A model generated the notes under the pieces. That model made no database searches, was not told the DNA's origin, and saw nothing but the letters and a program-made list of their open reading frames with translations. Both the position numbers and the translations under genes were made by a program. Shown piece after piece: positions 43,773-51,296 of a DNA stretch of 64,000 nucleotides; positions within the stretch are counted from its first letter, which is position 1, and each line of letters opens with the position of its first letter. The DNA is taken from positions 3,260,501-3,324,500 of the forward strand of contig NZ_NPJZ01000001.1 in NCBI RefSeq assembly GCF_002245895.1. Reading direction: 5' to 3'. This stretch comes from Rhodococcus sp. OK302. GTDB lineage: Bacteria > Actinomycetota > Actinomycetes > Mycobacteriales > Mycobacteriaceae.

Positions 43773-44996
43773 GTGAGCGAGCCCACCGCAGACGAGACCA
43801 ACTACCTGGTCGGACTCAACCTGACCGATCGACGCGTTGTCGTGTTCGGCGGCGGGACGGTCGCCCAGCGCCGACTCGGCTTGCTGATCAGCTCGGGCGC
43901 CCGCGTGCACGTCATCAGCCGTGCGGTCACACCGGCAATCGAGGGTATGGCGACGGCCGGCCAGATCACGGTCGACGAGCGTCCGTACCAGGATGGTGAC
44001 CTCGAGGGTGCCTGGTACGCGATTGCGTCGACGGATGAACCGGAGACCAACGCGGCGATCGTCGCCGAGGCAGAGCGTCGTCGAGTCTTCTGTGTGCGCG
44101 CGGACAACGCGAAGCACGGTACGGCTGTCACGCCTGCCAGCGCCGAGTACGACGGCATGAGCATCGGCATCCTTGCCGGCGGCGATCACCGTCGTTCGGC
44201 AGCTGTTCGCACCGCTGTGGTCGAAGGGCTGCAATCGGGTCTTCTCGCGGACACCGCCGAACCGGCTGCGCCCGGTGTGGCACTCGTCGGCGGCGGCCCC
44301 GGTGATCCGGACCTGATCACGGTGCGTGGCAGACGACTGTTGGCGCGTGCCGATGTCGTCGTCGCCGACCGCCTGGCACCGCCGGAATTGCTGGCAGAAC
44401 TCGGCCCCGACGTCGAGGTGATCGATGCCGCGAAGATTCCGTACGGTCGGGCCATGGCTCAGGAAGCCATCAACGCTGCGCTGATCGACAATGCCAAAGC
44501 CGGAAAGTTTGTCGTCCGGCTCAAGGGTGGCGATCCGTACGTGTTCGGCCGTGGCTACGAAGAGCTCGAAGCCTGTGCCGCAGCAGGTGTCCCGGTGACA
44601 GTCGTTCCGGGAATCACGAGCGCGATTTCGGTACCGTCGGCGGCCGGTATTCCGGTCACACATCGCGGCGTCACCCACGAGTTCGTGGTTGTCAGCGGTC
44701 ACGTTGCTCCGGACCACCCGGATTCGTTGGTCGACTGGTCGGCTCTGGCGAAGTTGCGGGGCACAATCGTTCTGCTGATGGCAGTCGAGCGCATCGAATT
44801 GTTTGCCGCAGCTCTGATCGAGGGTGGGCGCCCCGCGAGCACTCCGGTGATCGTGATCCAGGAAGGCACGTTGCGCACGCAGCGTGAGGTCCGGGCCGAC
44901 TTGGCGACTGTCGCTCAGCGAGTCAAGGACGAGGAGATCAAGCCTCCGGCGATTGTGGTGATCGGACCGACCGCGGGCTTCTCGCTCGTCCAGTAA
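43773..44996 (+). CDS. cobA: Uroporphyrinogen-III C-methyltransferase with siroheme-synthase N-domain
   Basis: A 407-residue fusion. An N-terminal precorrin-2 dehydrogenase-like Rossmann domain carries GGGTVAQRR near residue 30. The C-terminal methyltransferase (about 160-407) has VGGGPGDPDLIT, RLKGGDPYVFGRG and VVPGITSA. It methylates uroporphyrinogen III at C2 and C7 to precorrin-2, the branch point to cobalamin and siroheme. The GTG at 43773 has GGAG upstream; ATG at 43758 is an alternative. It corresponds to CysG Rv2847c. In M. tuberculosis efpA follows directly; here two iron-regulated genes lie between. Confidence 0.93.
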   Translation: MSEPTADETNYLVGLNLTDRRVVVFGGGTVAQRRLGLLISSGARVHVISRAVTPAIEGMATAGQITVDERPYQDGDLEGAWYAIASTDEPETNAAIVAEAERRRVFCVRADNAKHGTAVTPASAEYDGMSIGILAGGDHRRSAAVRTAVVEGLQSGLLADTAEPAAPGVALVGGGPGDPDLITVRGRRLLARADVVVADRLAPPELLAELGPDVEVIDAAKIPYGRAMAQEAINAALIDNAKAGKFVVRLKGGDPYVFGRGYEELEACAAAGVPVTVVPGITSAISVPSAAGIPVTHRGVTHEFVVVSGHVAPDHPDSLVDWSALAKLRGTIVLLMAVERIELFAAALIEGGRPASTPVIVIQEGTLRTQREVRADLATVAQRVKDEEIKPPAIVVIGPTAGFSLVQ

Positions 44997-45007
44997 TACG
45001 TTGCACG

Positions 45008-45056
45008 ACAAAAGGTCTGGCCTTCACTCGGCACGAGTGAAGGCCAGACCTTTTGT
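45008..45056. terminator. Long perfect hairpin between cobA and convergent gene
   Basis: A perfect 23-bp stem (45008-45030 with 45034-45056) with a 3-base loop has AAAA on one side and TTTT on the other. It ends the cobalamin operon and also the convergent minus-strand gene at 45072. Confidence 0.92.
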
Positions 45057-45071
45057 GAAGGTGGTGTCGGG

Positions 45072-45959
45072 CTAGCGCGCGGCACCGATGAGAGCAGCTG
45101 CGACGAGGGGAGTCGGCGCTGTGAAGGCGACGGGGGTCTTGGTGTCCTGGGTGCGGTCAGGTGAGCCGTGGGCGGCGACGGTGTAGATCGAGCAGGTGTT
45201 GGCGAGGCAGTCCGACGCGCCCTTGACGGCGACTGCATCGACGGTGGTGCTCCACTTGCCGTCGACGATGTTGGCGGCCTTGATCCAGGTGGTGGTCATC
45301 CAGGCGCCGGCGTCGGTGAGGGAGTACTTGTTGTCCTGGACCAGTCCGACGTAGATGCCCGCACCGGCGCCGGAGAATCCGGTGCCGGAGACGGTGACGG
45401 TTTCGCCGGCAGCAGCGATGCCGGTGGCGTTCGAAACGGTGACTGTCGGAACAACCACGGGTGCCTTGAAGGTGACCGGGGTCTTGGTGTCCTGGGTGCG
45501 GTCAGCCGAGCCGTGGGCGGCGACGGTGTAGATCGAGCAGGTGTTGGCGAGGCAGTCCGACGCGCCCTTGACGGCGACTGCATCGACGGTGGCGGTCCAC
45601 TTGCCGTCGACGATGTCGCCGGTCTTGAGCCACGCGGTGGTCATCCAGGCGGTGGAGTCGGTGGCGGAGTACTTGTTGTCCTGGATGAGTCCGACGTAAA
45701 GGCCGGATCCGGCGCCGGAGAATCCGGTGCCCGAGACTGTGATGGTCTCGCCGGCAGCAGTGAGGTCGGTTGCCTTCGACAGGGTGACCGCCGGTGTGGG
45801 GTCTGCGGGCTCTTCAGGTTCGCTGCCGCCGAGGCTGCCCAGCGAGCCGGTGTTGAGTCCGCCGAACGGCGTGCTCTGTGCTCCGGCGACGCCCATCGAC
45901 ATTGTCGCGGCGATTGCGGTGGCTGCGGTGATGATCGCTACCTTGCTGGATACGCGCAT
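45072..45959 (-). CDS. Secreted protein with two neocarzinostatin-like domains (iron-regulated)
   Basis: A 295-residue protein. A signal peptide (1-27, ending GVAGA) is followed by a short GS-rich region and two tandem copies of a beta-sandwich of about 105 residues (about 57-163 and 173-283). Each copy opens with a T-V-S-G-T-G-F-S-G-A motif and closes with a cysteine pair in D-C-L-A-N-T-C-S-I-Y-T-V-A-A-H-G followed by D-R-T-Q-D-T. The pattern resembles neocarzinostatin-family Ig-like domains. No membrane anchor is seen, so it is probably secreted or envelope-bound. An IdeR-type box lies 54 bases before the start. Function unknown; ligand binding is likely. Confidence 0.85.
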   Translation of the reverse strand: MRVSSKVAIITAATAIAATMSMGVAGAQSTPFGGLNTGSLGSLGGSEPEEPADPTPAVTLSKATDLTAAGETITVSGTGFSGAGSGLYVGLIQDNKYSATDSTAWMTTAWLKTGDIVDGKWTATVDAVAVKGASDCLANTCSIYTVAAHGSADRTQDTKTPVTFKAPVVVPTVTVSNATGIAAAGETVTVSGTGFSGAGAGIYVGLVQDNKYSLTDAGAWMTTTWIKAANIVDGKWSTTVDAVAVKGASDCLANTCSIYTVAAHGSPDRTQDTKTPVAFTAPTPLVAAALIGAAR

Positions 45960-46012
45960 GGTCCTGCTCTCTTGTGTGAGTCGCCCTTTTCGGCGTCCTG
46001 ATTCGAACTAAG

Positions 46013-46031
46013 TTAGGTAAAGCTAGCCTAA
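46013..46031 (-). promoter_or_regulatory. IdeR/DtxR-type iron box
   Basis: TTAGGTAAAGCTAGCCTAA matches the 19-bp IdeR consensus at about 16 of 19 positions. It lies 54 bases upstream of the two-domain secreted protein, on its promoter side. IdeR with bound iron would repress it, giving expression under iron starvation. The rest of the 45960-46212 gap shows nothing else. Confidence 0.82.
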
Positions 46032-46212
46032 TTAGTGAACGGTTGTCTAGTTGTGATCCACCTTGTGGGACAACGGAATTCGTGTCGCGCCTGCACATGT
46101 GGGCGGCGCTGACCGCCGGCCCCGATTCAGGGAATCCGTTGTCACGTCATGCAATCGGTTTTGCTGGTCGGATGCCTCGCGGCGAGACATCCGACCGGTG
46201 AGAACGCTGGTT

Positions 46213-48192
46213 CTAGGTCCGTCGGCGGAGCGCGAAGGTCGTTGCTATCGCACTTCCTGCTCCGATGAGGCCGCCGACCACGAGTGGTGCGATCCAGCCA
46301 AAGCCTTCGGTGAATGAGTCCGAGAGGTTGCGAATCGCTGCATTCGAATCACCCGAACCGCCGTTGGAGGCAGCCAATGCCGCAGTCTCCGACGATTCAC
46401 CGGGGCTGTCGCCAAAGGTGACCGGAGTCTTGGTGTCCTGGCTGCGGTCGCTCGAGCCATGGGCGGCAACGGTGTAGATCGAGCACGTGTTCTTGGTGCA
46501 GTCGGAGTCGCCCTTGACGGCCATAATTTTCATGGTGGTGGACCACGCGCCGTCCTTGATCTTGCTGGGAAGGATGAAAGCCGTGGTCATCCAGGCGCCG
46601 GCGTCGGTGGTGGAGTACTTGTCGTCCTGGATGAGGCCGACGTAGATGCCCGGCTGCGCACCGGAGAATCCGGTGCCCGAGATGGTGATCTCTTCGCCCT
46701 CGATCTTGATGCCGCTCGACTTGGACAGGGTCACGGCCCCAGTCTTTGCGGCGTCGCTGTTGGCGGCACCGTTATTGGCCGGAGGCGCCGTGACGGTGCC
46801 CGGTGCGACGCCGCCGACGAAGCCCACCGGGGTGCGGCTGTCCTGGCTGCGGTCACTCGAGCCGTGAGCGGCGACGGTATAGATCGAGCACGTGTTCTTG
46901 ATGCAGTCGTAGTTGCCCTGGACGGCTGCAAGTTCCATGGTGGTGGACCAGTTGCCGCCCGAGATTGCCTCAGGCTTGAGGAAGGCTGTTGTCATCCAGA
47001 CCGAGGCATCGGTGGCGCTGAAGACGTTGTCCTGGACCATTCCGACATAGAGGCCGGGCGATGCGCCGGAGAACCCGGAACCGGAAATAGTGACAGTTTC
47101 ACCAGCAGGCGTGATGTCAGTGGACTTCGAAAGTGTCACCGACAGGGCGCTATTGGTCGTTATCGCTCCGGCACCAGTCCCGGTGCCAGTCCCGGCACCT
47201 GTGCCGGTTCCTGGTCCGGTGGTTGCACCGGGCGCCGGGGTGCCGACGAAACTGATGGGGGTGGAAGTGTCCTGGCTACGGTCGCTCGAACCGTGTGCTG
47301 CGAGGGTGTAAATGGCGCAGGCGTTGGCCTGGCAGTCGCTACCGGTGAAAATGGACGACACGTTGAGTGACGTCGACCAGGAACCGCCGGGCATATCGGT
47401 GGGCTTGATGAACTTCGCGTCCTGGAAGACCGAGGCATCGGTGGACGAGTACCGGTTCGATTGCGCCACTCCGATGTAGATGCCCGTTCCCGAGGTCGAG
47501 AATCCGCTGCCGCTGATGCTGATCGTGTCGCCCGCCGCGTTCAGTCCGCTGGTTCGGTCCGCACTCACGCTCGGCCCGCGGGTCGGCGTCGTCGGCTTTG
47601 TCGTGGTGGTGATGACCGGAACGTCGATCGTCGGTTCGGGATCTTCGGTGGTGGTCGGCGGCTTGGTGGTCGTGGTGGGAGGCTTTGTTGTCGTCGGCGG
47701 CTTCGTGGTGGTGGTTGTTGTCGGTGCAGCTGCGAAGGTCACCGGCGTCTGGGTGTCCTGGCTGCGGTCACTCGAGCCGTGTGCCGCGACGGTGTAGATC
47801 GAGCAGGAATTCTTGGTGCAGTCCGAGGTGCCCGCAATGGCCTTGACCTCAACCGGTGTCGACCACTCGCCGCCGGTGATCTGGGAGGGGCGGATGAACG
47901 CGGTCGTCATCCAGGCGCTGGCGTCCGTGGCCGAGAATTTGTCGTCCTGAACGAGGCCGACATAGATGCCGGGCTCGCTGCCGGAGAATCCGGTACCCGA
48001 GACGGTGATGGTTTCACCGCTGACCTTCAGCCCGGTGGTCTTCGAGACCGTCGTATCCGGAGTGCCCGAGATAGCGGGGGCGGCCGGGGCGTCACCTGAG
48101 GTTCCAGGGGCCGCGATGGCGACGCTCACCGATGTCGTCAATGCCACGGCGACGGCCATAGTCGCGAAAGCAGCCCTGCTCAACGCTCGCAT
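46213..48192 (-). CDS. Cell-surface protein with four neocarzinostatin-like domains and C-terminal anchor (iron-regulated)
   Basis: A 659-residue protein. A signal peptide (about 1-28) is followed by four copies of the same domain as in the neighbouring gene, at roughly 35-148, 198-312, 342-455 and 478-588. Copies 1 and 2 are joined by a threonine/proline linker with TTTKPP repeats, and copies 2 and 3 by a glycine/threonine-rich stretch. Each copy has the cysteine pair and the H-G-S-S-D-R-S-Q-D motif. A single membrane helix (about 634-654) with basic tail RRRT ends the protein; no LPxTG is seen. The ATG at 48192 has a purine-rich AGAAGGAAAG site. Two IdeR boxes precede it. Function unknown. 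Confidence 0.86.
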   Translation of the reverse strand: MRALSRAAFATMAVAVALTTSVSVAIAAPGTSGDAPAAPAISGTPDTTVSKTTGLKVSGETITVSGTGFSGSEPGIYVGLVQDDKFSATDASAWMTTAFIRPSQITGGEWSTPVEVKAIAGTSDCTKNSCSIYTVAAHGSSDRSQDTQTPVTFAAAPTTTTTTKPPTTTKPPTTTTKPPTTTEDPEPTIDVPVITTTTKPTTPTRGPSVSADRTSGLNAAGDTISISGSGFSTSGTGIYIGVAQSNRYSSTDASVFQDAKFIKPTDMPGGSWSTSLNVSSIFTGSDCQANACAIYTLAAHGSSDRSQDTSTPISFVGTPAPGATTGPGTGTGAGTGTGTGAGAITTNSALSVTLSKSTDITPAGETVTISGSGFSGASPGLYVGMVQDNVFSATDASVWMTTAFLKPEAISGGNWSTTMELAAVQGNYDCIKNTCSIYTVAAHGSSDRSQDSRTPVGFVGGVAPGTVTAPPANNGAANSDAAKTGAVTLSKSSGIKIEGEEITISGTGFSGAQPGIYVGLIQDDKYSTTDAGAWMTTAFILPSKIKDGAWSTTMKIMAVKGDSDCTKNTCSIYTVAAHGSSDRSQDTKTPVTFGDSPGESSETAALAASNGGSGDSNAAIRNLSDSFTEGFGWIAPLVVGGLIGAGSAIATTFALRRRT

Positions 48193-48254
48193 CTTTCTTC
48201 TTTCCTTCTGGCGACAATCGCAGTCACAGCACGATCCGTCGAACACATGCTCGA

Positions 48255-48293
48255 GTAAGTTAGCCTAAGCTAGCAGAGGCAAGCCTAAGCTAC
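48255..48293 (-). promoter_or_regulatory. Two adjacent IdeR/DtxR-type iron boxes
   Basis: Box A (48255-48273) reads on the minus strand CTAGCTTAGGCTAACTTAC, about 15 of 19 to the consensus. Box B (48275-48293) reads GTAGCTTAGGCTTGCCTCT, about 13 of 19. Centres are 20 bases apart, about two helical turns, so two dimers could bind side by side. They lie 63-101 bases before the four-domain gene. Confidence 0.78.
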
Positions 48294-48333
48294 TGCATTT
48301 TGGTCCATTTTGGGCAATCTATGGAGGTTCTTT

Positions 48334-48460
48334 ACGGTTGTGCCGGGGATCACCGGGTGGTCTCGCAACCCTCGCAGTGCTGGCCAAGGGCGACGAGATC
48401 AGGCTGGTGGCCATCGTGGTCATCGGACCGGTGACGAGCTTTTCCCGAAGCCCTGGGTAA
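48334..48460 (+). pseudogene. Decayed cobA 3' remnant
   Basis: Two fragments resemble cobA but not identically. Bases 48334-48354 code T-V-V-P-G-I-T, as in the methyltransferase motif. Bases 48359-48460 code 34 codons ending in TAA, with L-A-T-x-A and A-I-V-V-I-G-P and F-S matching the last residues of cobA (44900-44996). The fragments are in different frames and about 100 codons are missing between them. It ends 12 bases before the efpA start, where cobA sits in related genomes. It is not an intact gene. Confidence 0.7.
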
Positions 48461-48471
48461 CGTGGAGCCCT

Positions 48472-49986
48472 GTGTCTGATTCCCTGAGATCCGAAAATGC
48501 CGGTGGGTCCGAAAACCTTGCTGTGAAATACCCCGTGACCACCCGGGCGTTCGGTCTGGCCATCATCGTCTTGAGCGGTATGCAGTTGATGATGGTGCTC
48601 GACGGCACCGTCGCTTCACTGGCACTCGCTCGGATCCAGGAGGATCTCGACCTCAGTGATTCCGGACGCAACTGGGTCATCACCTCGTACGCGCTCACCT
48701 TCGGCGGTTTGATGCTGTTGGGTGGTCGGCTCGGCGACACTTTCGGGCGTAAGAAAGTCTTTCTCAGCGGTGTCATCCTGTTCACGCTTGCATCCCTGGC
48801 GTGCGGTCTGGCCACCAACGAAGCGATGCTGATCGCGGCGAGATCCCTCCAAGGTGTCGGTGCTGCAATCGCGTCGCCGACGGCATTGGCTCTGGTGGCA
48901 ACCACGTTTGCGCCGGGACCCGTCAGGAATCAGGCGATCGCCATCTTTGCCGCGATGACGGGCATCGGATCCGTGACGGGCCTGATCATCGGCGGCGCAC
49001 TCACCGAGGTGTCGTGGAGATGGATCTTCCTGATCAACGTGCCGATCGGCCTGTTGATCATCGCGCTCGCGTTCGGTGCCTTGGTGGAAACCGGGGCGGA
49101 GCGGCTGGCGTTGGATGTACCGGGAGCGATCCTCGCGACGCTCGGCTGTACCGGAATTGTCTTCGGATTTACCGAGGGACCCGAAATGGGCTGGACCAGC
49201 GCGCCAGTGCTGGGTGCGCTCATCGGCGGCGTCGCATTGTTCGTCATCTTCCTGATGGTTGAGCGCCGTGCCGAGAATCCACTACTGCCGTTCAGTCTGT
49301 TCAAGAACAAGAATCGCGTCTTCACGTTCATTTCGCTCGCATTGATGGGTGCGGTGATGTTCTCGCTGGCCCCGTTCGTTGCACTCTTTGTCCAGGACAT
49401 TCTCGGTTACAGCCCGCTCCACGCGGGTCTGGCCTTTGTTCCGTTCGCCTTCGGGTTGGGCGCCGCAGCATTTGTCGCGTCCAAACTAGTGGTTCGGGTG
49501 CAGGCTCGCTGGTTGATCGTCACCGGTGCGGTAATGACGTTCCTCGGACTTCTCTACGGTTCGACGCTCGACCAATCCACCACGTACATGGGCAATCTGT
49601 TTGTGCTTGTTGTCGGTATCGGCTTCGGCGTCGGACTGGCAGTCGTGCCGCTGCCGCTGTGCGCGATCGCGGGAGTCGGCTCGCAGGACATCGGCCCTCT
49701 CACCGCTATTGCCCAGGTTGCGCAGGTACTTTTCGGCCCGGTCGGCCTGGCCATCGTGGGAGCAATGGCGACGTCTCGCACCCTCTCGCTCGGCGGTGTC
49801 AGCGGTGTTGCCGCAGACATGAACGAGGCACAGTTGTCGGCCTTGAGCGAGGGATACGTATTCGCTCTGTTCGGGTGCGCGATCTTCGCGGCGCTTGCCG
49901 CAATCTCCGCCCTGTTCATCAAGTTCACACCCGCTGACGTTGCGCAGGCGCAGGCTGCCGAGAAGGTTGCTCAGGGTATCGACTGA
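48472..49986 (+). CDS. efpA: MFS exporter, EfpA-like (DHA2, 14 helices)
   Basis: A 504-residue transporter of the QacA/EmrB class with fourteen helices. Signatures are LDGTVASLALARI in helix 1, LGDTFGRKKVF in the loop, and GLIIGGALT in helix 5. Place and order match M. tuberculosis EfpA (Rv2846c), upstream of proS. It is a proton-coupled efflux pump; substrates in the host are not known from sequence. The GTG at 48472 is preceded by GGAG; the longer frame into the cobA remnant has no good site. It shares a direction with proS but not an operon. Confidence 0.9.
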   Translation: MSDSLRSENAGGSENLAVKYPVTTRAFGLAIIVLSGMQLMMVLDGTVASLALARIQEDLDLSDSGRNWVITSYALTFGGLMLLGGRLGDTFGRKKVFLSGVILFTLASLACGLATNEAMLIAARSLQGVGAAIASPTALALVATTFAPGPVRNQAIAIFAAMTGIGSVTGLIIGGALTEVSWRWIFLINVPIGLLIIALAFGALVETGAERLALDVPGAILATLGCTGIVFGFTEGPEMGWTSAPVLGALIGGVALFVIFLMVERRAENPLLPFSLFKNKNRVFTFISLALMGAVMFSLAPFVALFVQDILGYSPLHAGLAFVPFAFGLGAAAFVASKLVVRVQARWLIVTGAVMTFLGLLYGSTLDQSTTYMGNLFVLVVGIGFGVGLAVVPLPLCAIAGVGSQDIGPLTAIAQVAQVLFGPVGLAIVGAMATSRTLSLGGVSGVAADMNEAQLSALSEGYVFALFGCAIFAALAAISALFIKFTPADVAQAQAAEKVAQGID

Positions 49987-50068
49987 TCAGGCCCTATTTT
50001 TGAGAGTCTTTACTGGCTACGATCGTTGCAAGGGGAGCCGAGATTCTCTACATGATCGGAGTGCCACG

Positions 50069-50497
50069 ATGCGGATTGCGGATATCTTGCGCAACAAGGG
50101 CAACAGCATTGTCACGATCGACGCCCATGCCACGGTGAACGCGCTACTGTGCGACCTCGCCCGCCACAACATCGGTGCCATGGTCGTCCTGGACAACGAC
50201 GCGGTAGTCGGAATCATCTCCGAGCGCGACGTTGTGCGACGCCTCCACGAGCGTGGCCCGGAACTGCTGTCCACCGAAGTATCCGATGTGATGACCGCGC
50301 TCATGTTCACCTGCGTGCCTGCCGATTCGGTGGACAGCATCGCGGCGATCATGACCGAGCGTCGTATCCGTCACGTGCCGGTCATCGAGAACGGAAGCTT
50401 GCTCGGCATCGTCAGCATCGGCGACGTCGTGAAGAGTCGGATCGACGAATTGCAGAGTGAGCGCGACCAACTCGAGTCGTACATCGACCAGGGTTGA
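50069..50497 (+). CDS. CBS-domain protein
   Basis: A 142-residue protein of two CBS motifs (about 7-60 and 72-128). Each has the typical G-I-x-S-x-x-D-V end (GIISERDVVRRL and GIVSIGDVVKSR). Stand-alone CBS pairs bind adenine nucleotides and regulate partners; the partner here is unknown. It resembles Hrp1-type proteins by size. GGAG lies before the ATG. It is convergent with yaaA, whose stop is adjacent without a gap. Confidence 0.88.
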   Translation: MRIADILRNKGNSIVTIDAHATVNALLCDLARHNIGAMVVLDNDAVVGIISERDVVRRLHERGPELLSTEVSDVMTALMFTCVPADSVDSIAAIMTERRIRHVPVIENGSLLGIVSIGDVVKSRIDELQSERDQLESYIDQG

Positions 50498-51241
50498 TCA
50501 TTCCGTCAAAATGATCAACTCGCGTTCCGACGCGATTTCCACCCGCAAACCAGCTTTCGACGCCACCTTTGCGACGCCCTTGACGTCGGTCGGTTCGGCA
50601 CGCGATATCACCAAAGCCCGCGCGAGCAGTCCTTTGTGATGCTTGTTGAAGTGGCTCACGACGGTACGAGTGCCGTCCGGCTTTTCGGTGAGAACCGTCG
50701 CGATCACGGCGTCGGGGATCGGTCCGAGGTCCTGATAGGTGCCTGACCTCAGGTCGACGACCAGGCCGTCGGCTTCGGCCGCCAGGGCCTTCGGTAGTTC
50801 CGGCTTCCACAGTGAACGCAGCGTTCCCAGTCCGGGCAGCTTGGATCCGCCGGAGAGTCGATATGCCGGAATCAAATCACCGGCGCGAACTGCGCCGAAC
50901 AATGCGGAACCGATCGCGATTCGTTCGAGAGCTTTGGCTTTCTGGGCGCGAGTGAACGACTTCGCGTCGAGGGCGTCGAAGAGCACGCCGGTGTACCGCT
51001 GCAAAGCGGGCCGAGTTGCCGAGACCCAGAGTTTCGCGTTGCGTTCTACCTCGTCGGCCTGAGTCGGTCCGAGGCCCAACGCTGCGCACGACGCGTCGAC
51101 ATCAGCCGCCAGATCGACCAGCGTCTGCACCAGCAATTCGCGGGTTTCGGTCAACTGGGGCATCGACAGTTCGGCCAGATCCAGGGGCGCATCCTTGCCG
51201 CCGTCGGACTTGGTTTCTGAGGGAGGCAGCAATACAAGCAC
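50498..51241 (-). CDS. yaaA: Peroxide stress protein YaaA
   Basis: A 247-residue YaaA/DUF328 protein. It begins [10 protein letters not shown], as family members do, and has the N-K-H-H-K-G block near 205. YaaA lowers free intracellular iron under hydrogen peroxide stress and binds DNA in E. coli. I start at GTG 51241, which gives the standard N-terminus; the frame to 51373 would run into proS. It is divergent from proS across a 55-base gap. Confidence 0.9.
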   Translation of the reverse strand: MLVLLPPSETKSDGGKDAPLDLAELSMPQLTETRELLVQTLVDLAADVDASCAALGLGPTQADEVERNAKLWVSATRPALQRYTGVLFDALDAKSFTRAQKAKALERIAIGSALFGAVRAGDLIPAYRLSGGSKLPGLGTLRSLWKPELPKALAAEADGLVVDLRSGTYQDLGPIPDAVIATVLTEKPDGTRTVVSHFNKHHKGLLARALVISRAEPTDVKGVAKVASKAGLRVEIASERELIILTE

Positions 51242-51281
51242 TCCGATACCGTACCGACGCCCGGATAACCGAGTGCGCCGA

Positions 51282-51287
51282 CTATCC
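51282..51287 (+). promoter_or_regulatory. Candidate -10 box for a leaderless proS transcript
   Basis: TATCCT lies nine bases before the proS GTG, leaving only a few bases for a start site. No ribosome site is visible between it and the GTG. This fits a leaderless mRNA, which is common in mycobacteria and rhodococci. Confidence 0.4.
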
Positions 51288-51296
51288 TTGGACCTC

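Noticed and set aside
45960..46212. Small gene in the gap between the two domain-repeat genes
   Set aside because: Only short frames without ribosome sites; the gap is explained by the iron box and promoter.
46213..48192. Sortase-anchored LPxTG protein
   Set aside because: The C-terminus has a membrane helix and basic tail but no LPxTG-type motif.
48310..48471. N-terminal extension of efpA (54 residues)
   Set aside because: It runs through the cobA remnant and has no ribosome site; the GTG at 48472 has GGAG.
51242..51296. tRNA or small RNA next to proS
   Set aside because: The gap is 55 bases and shows no cloverleaf or other structure.
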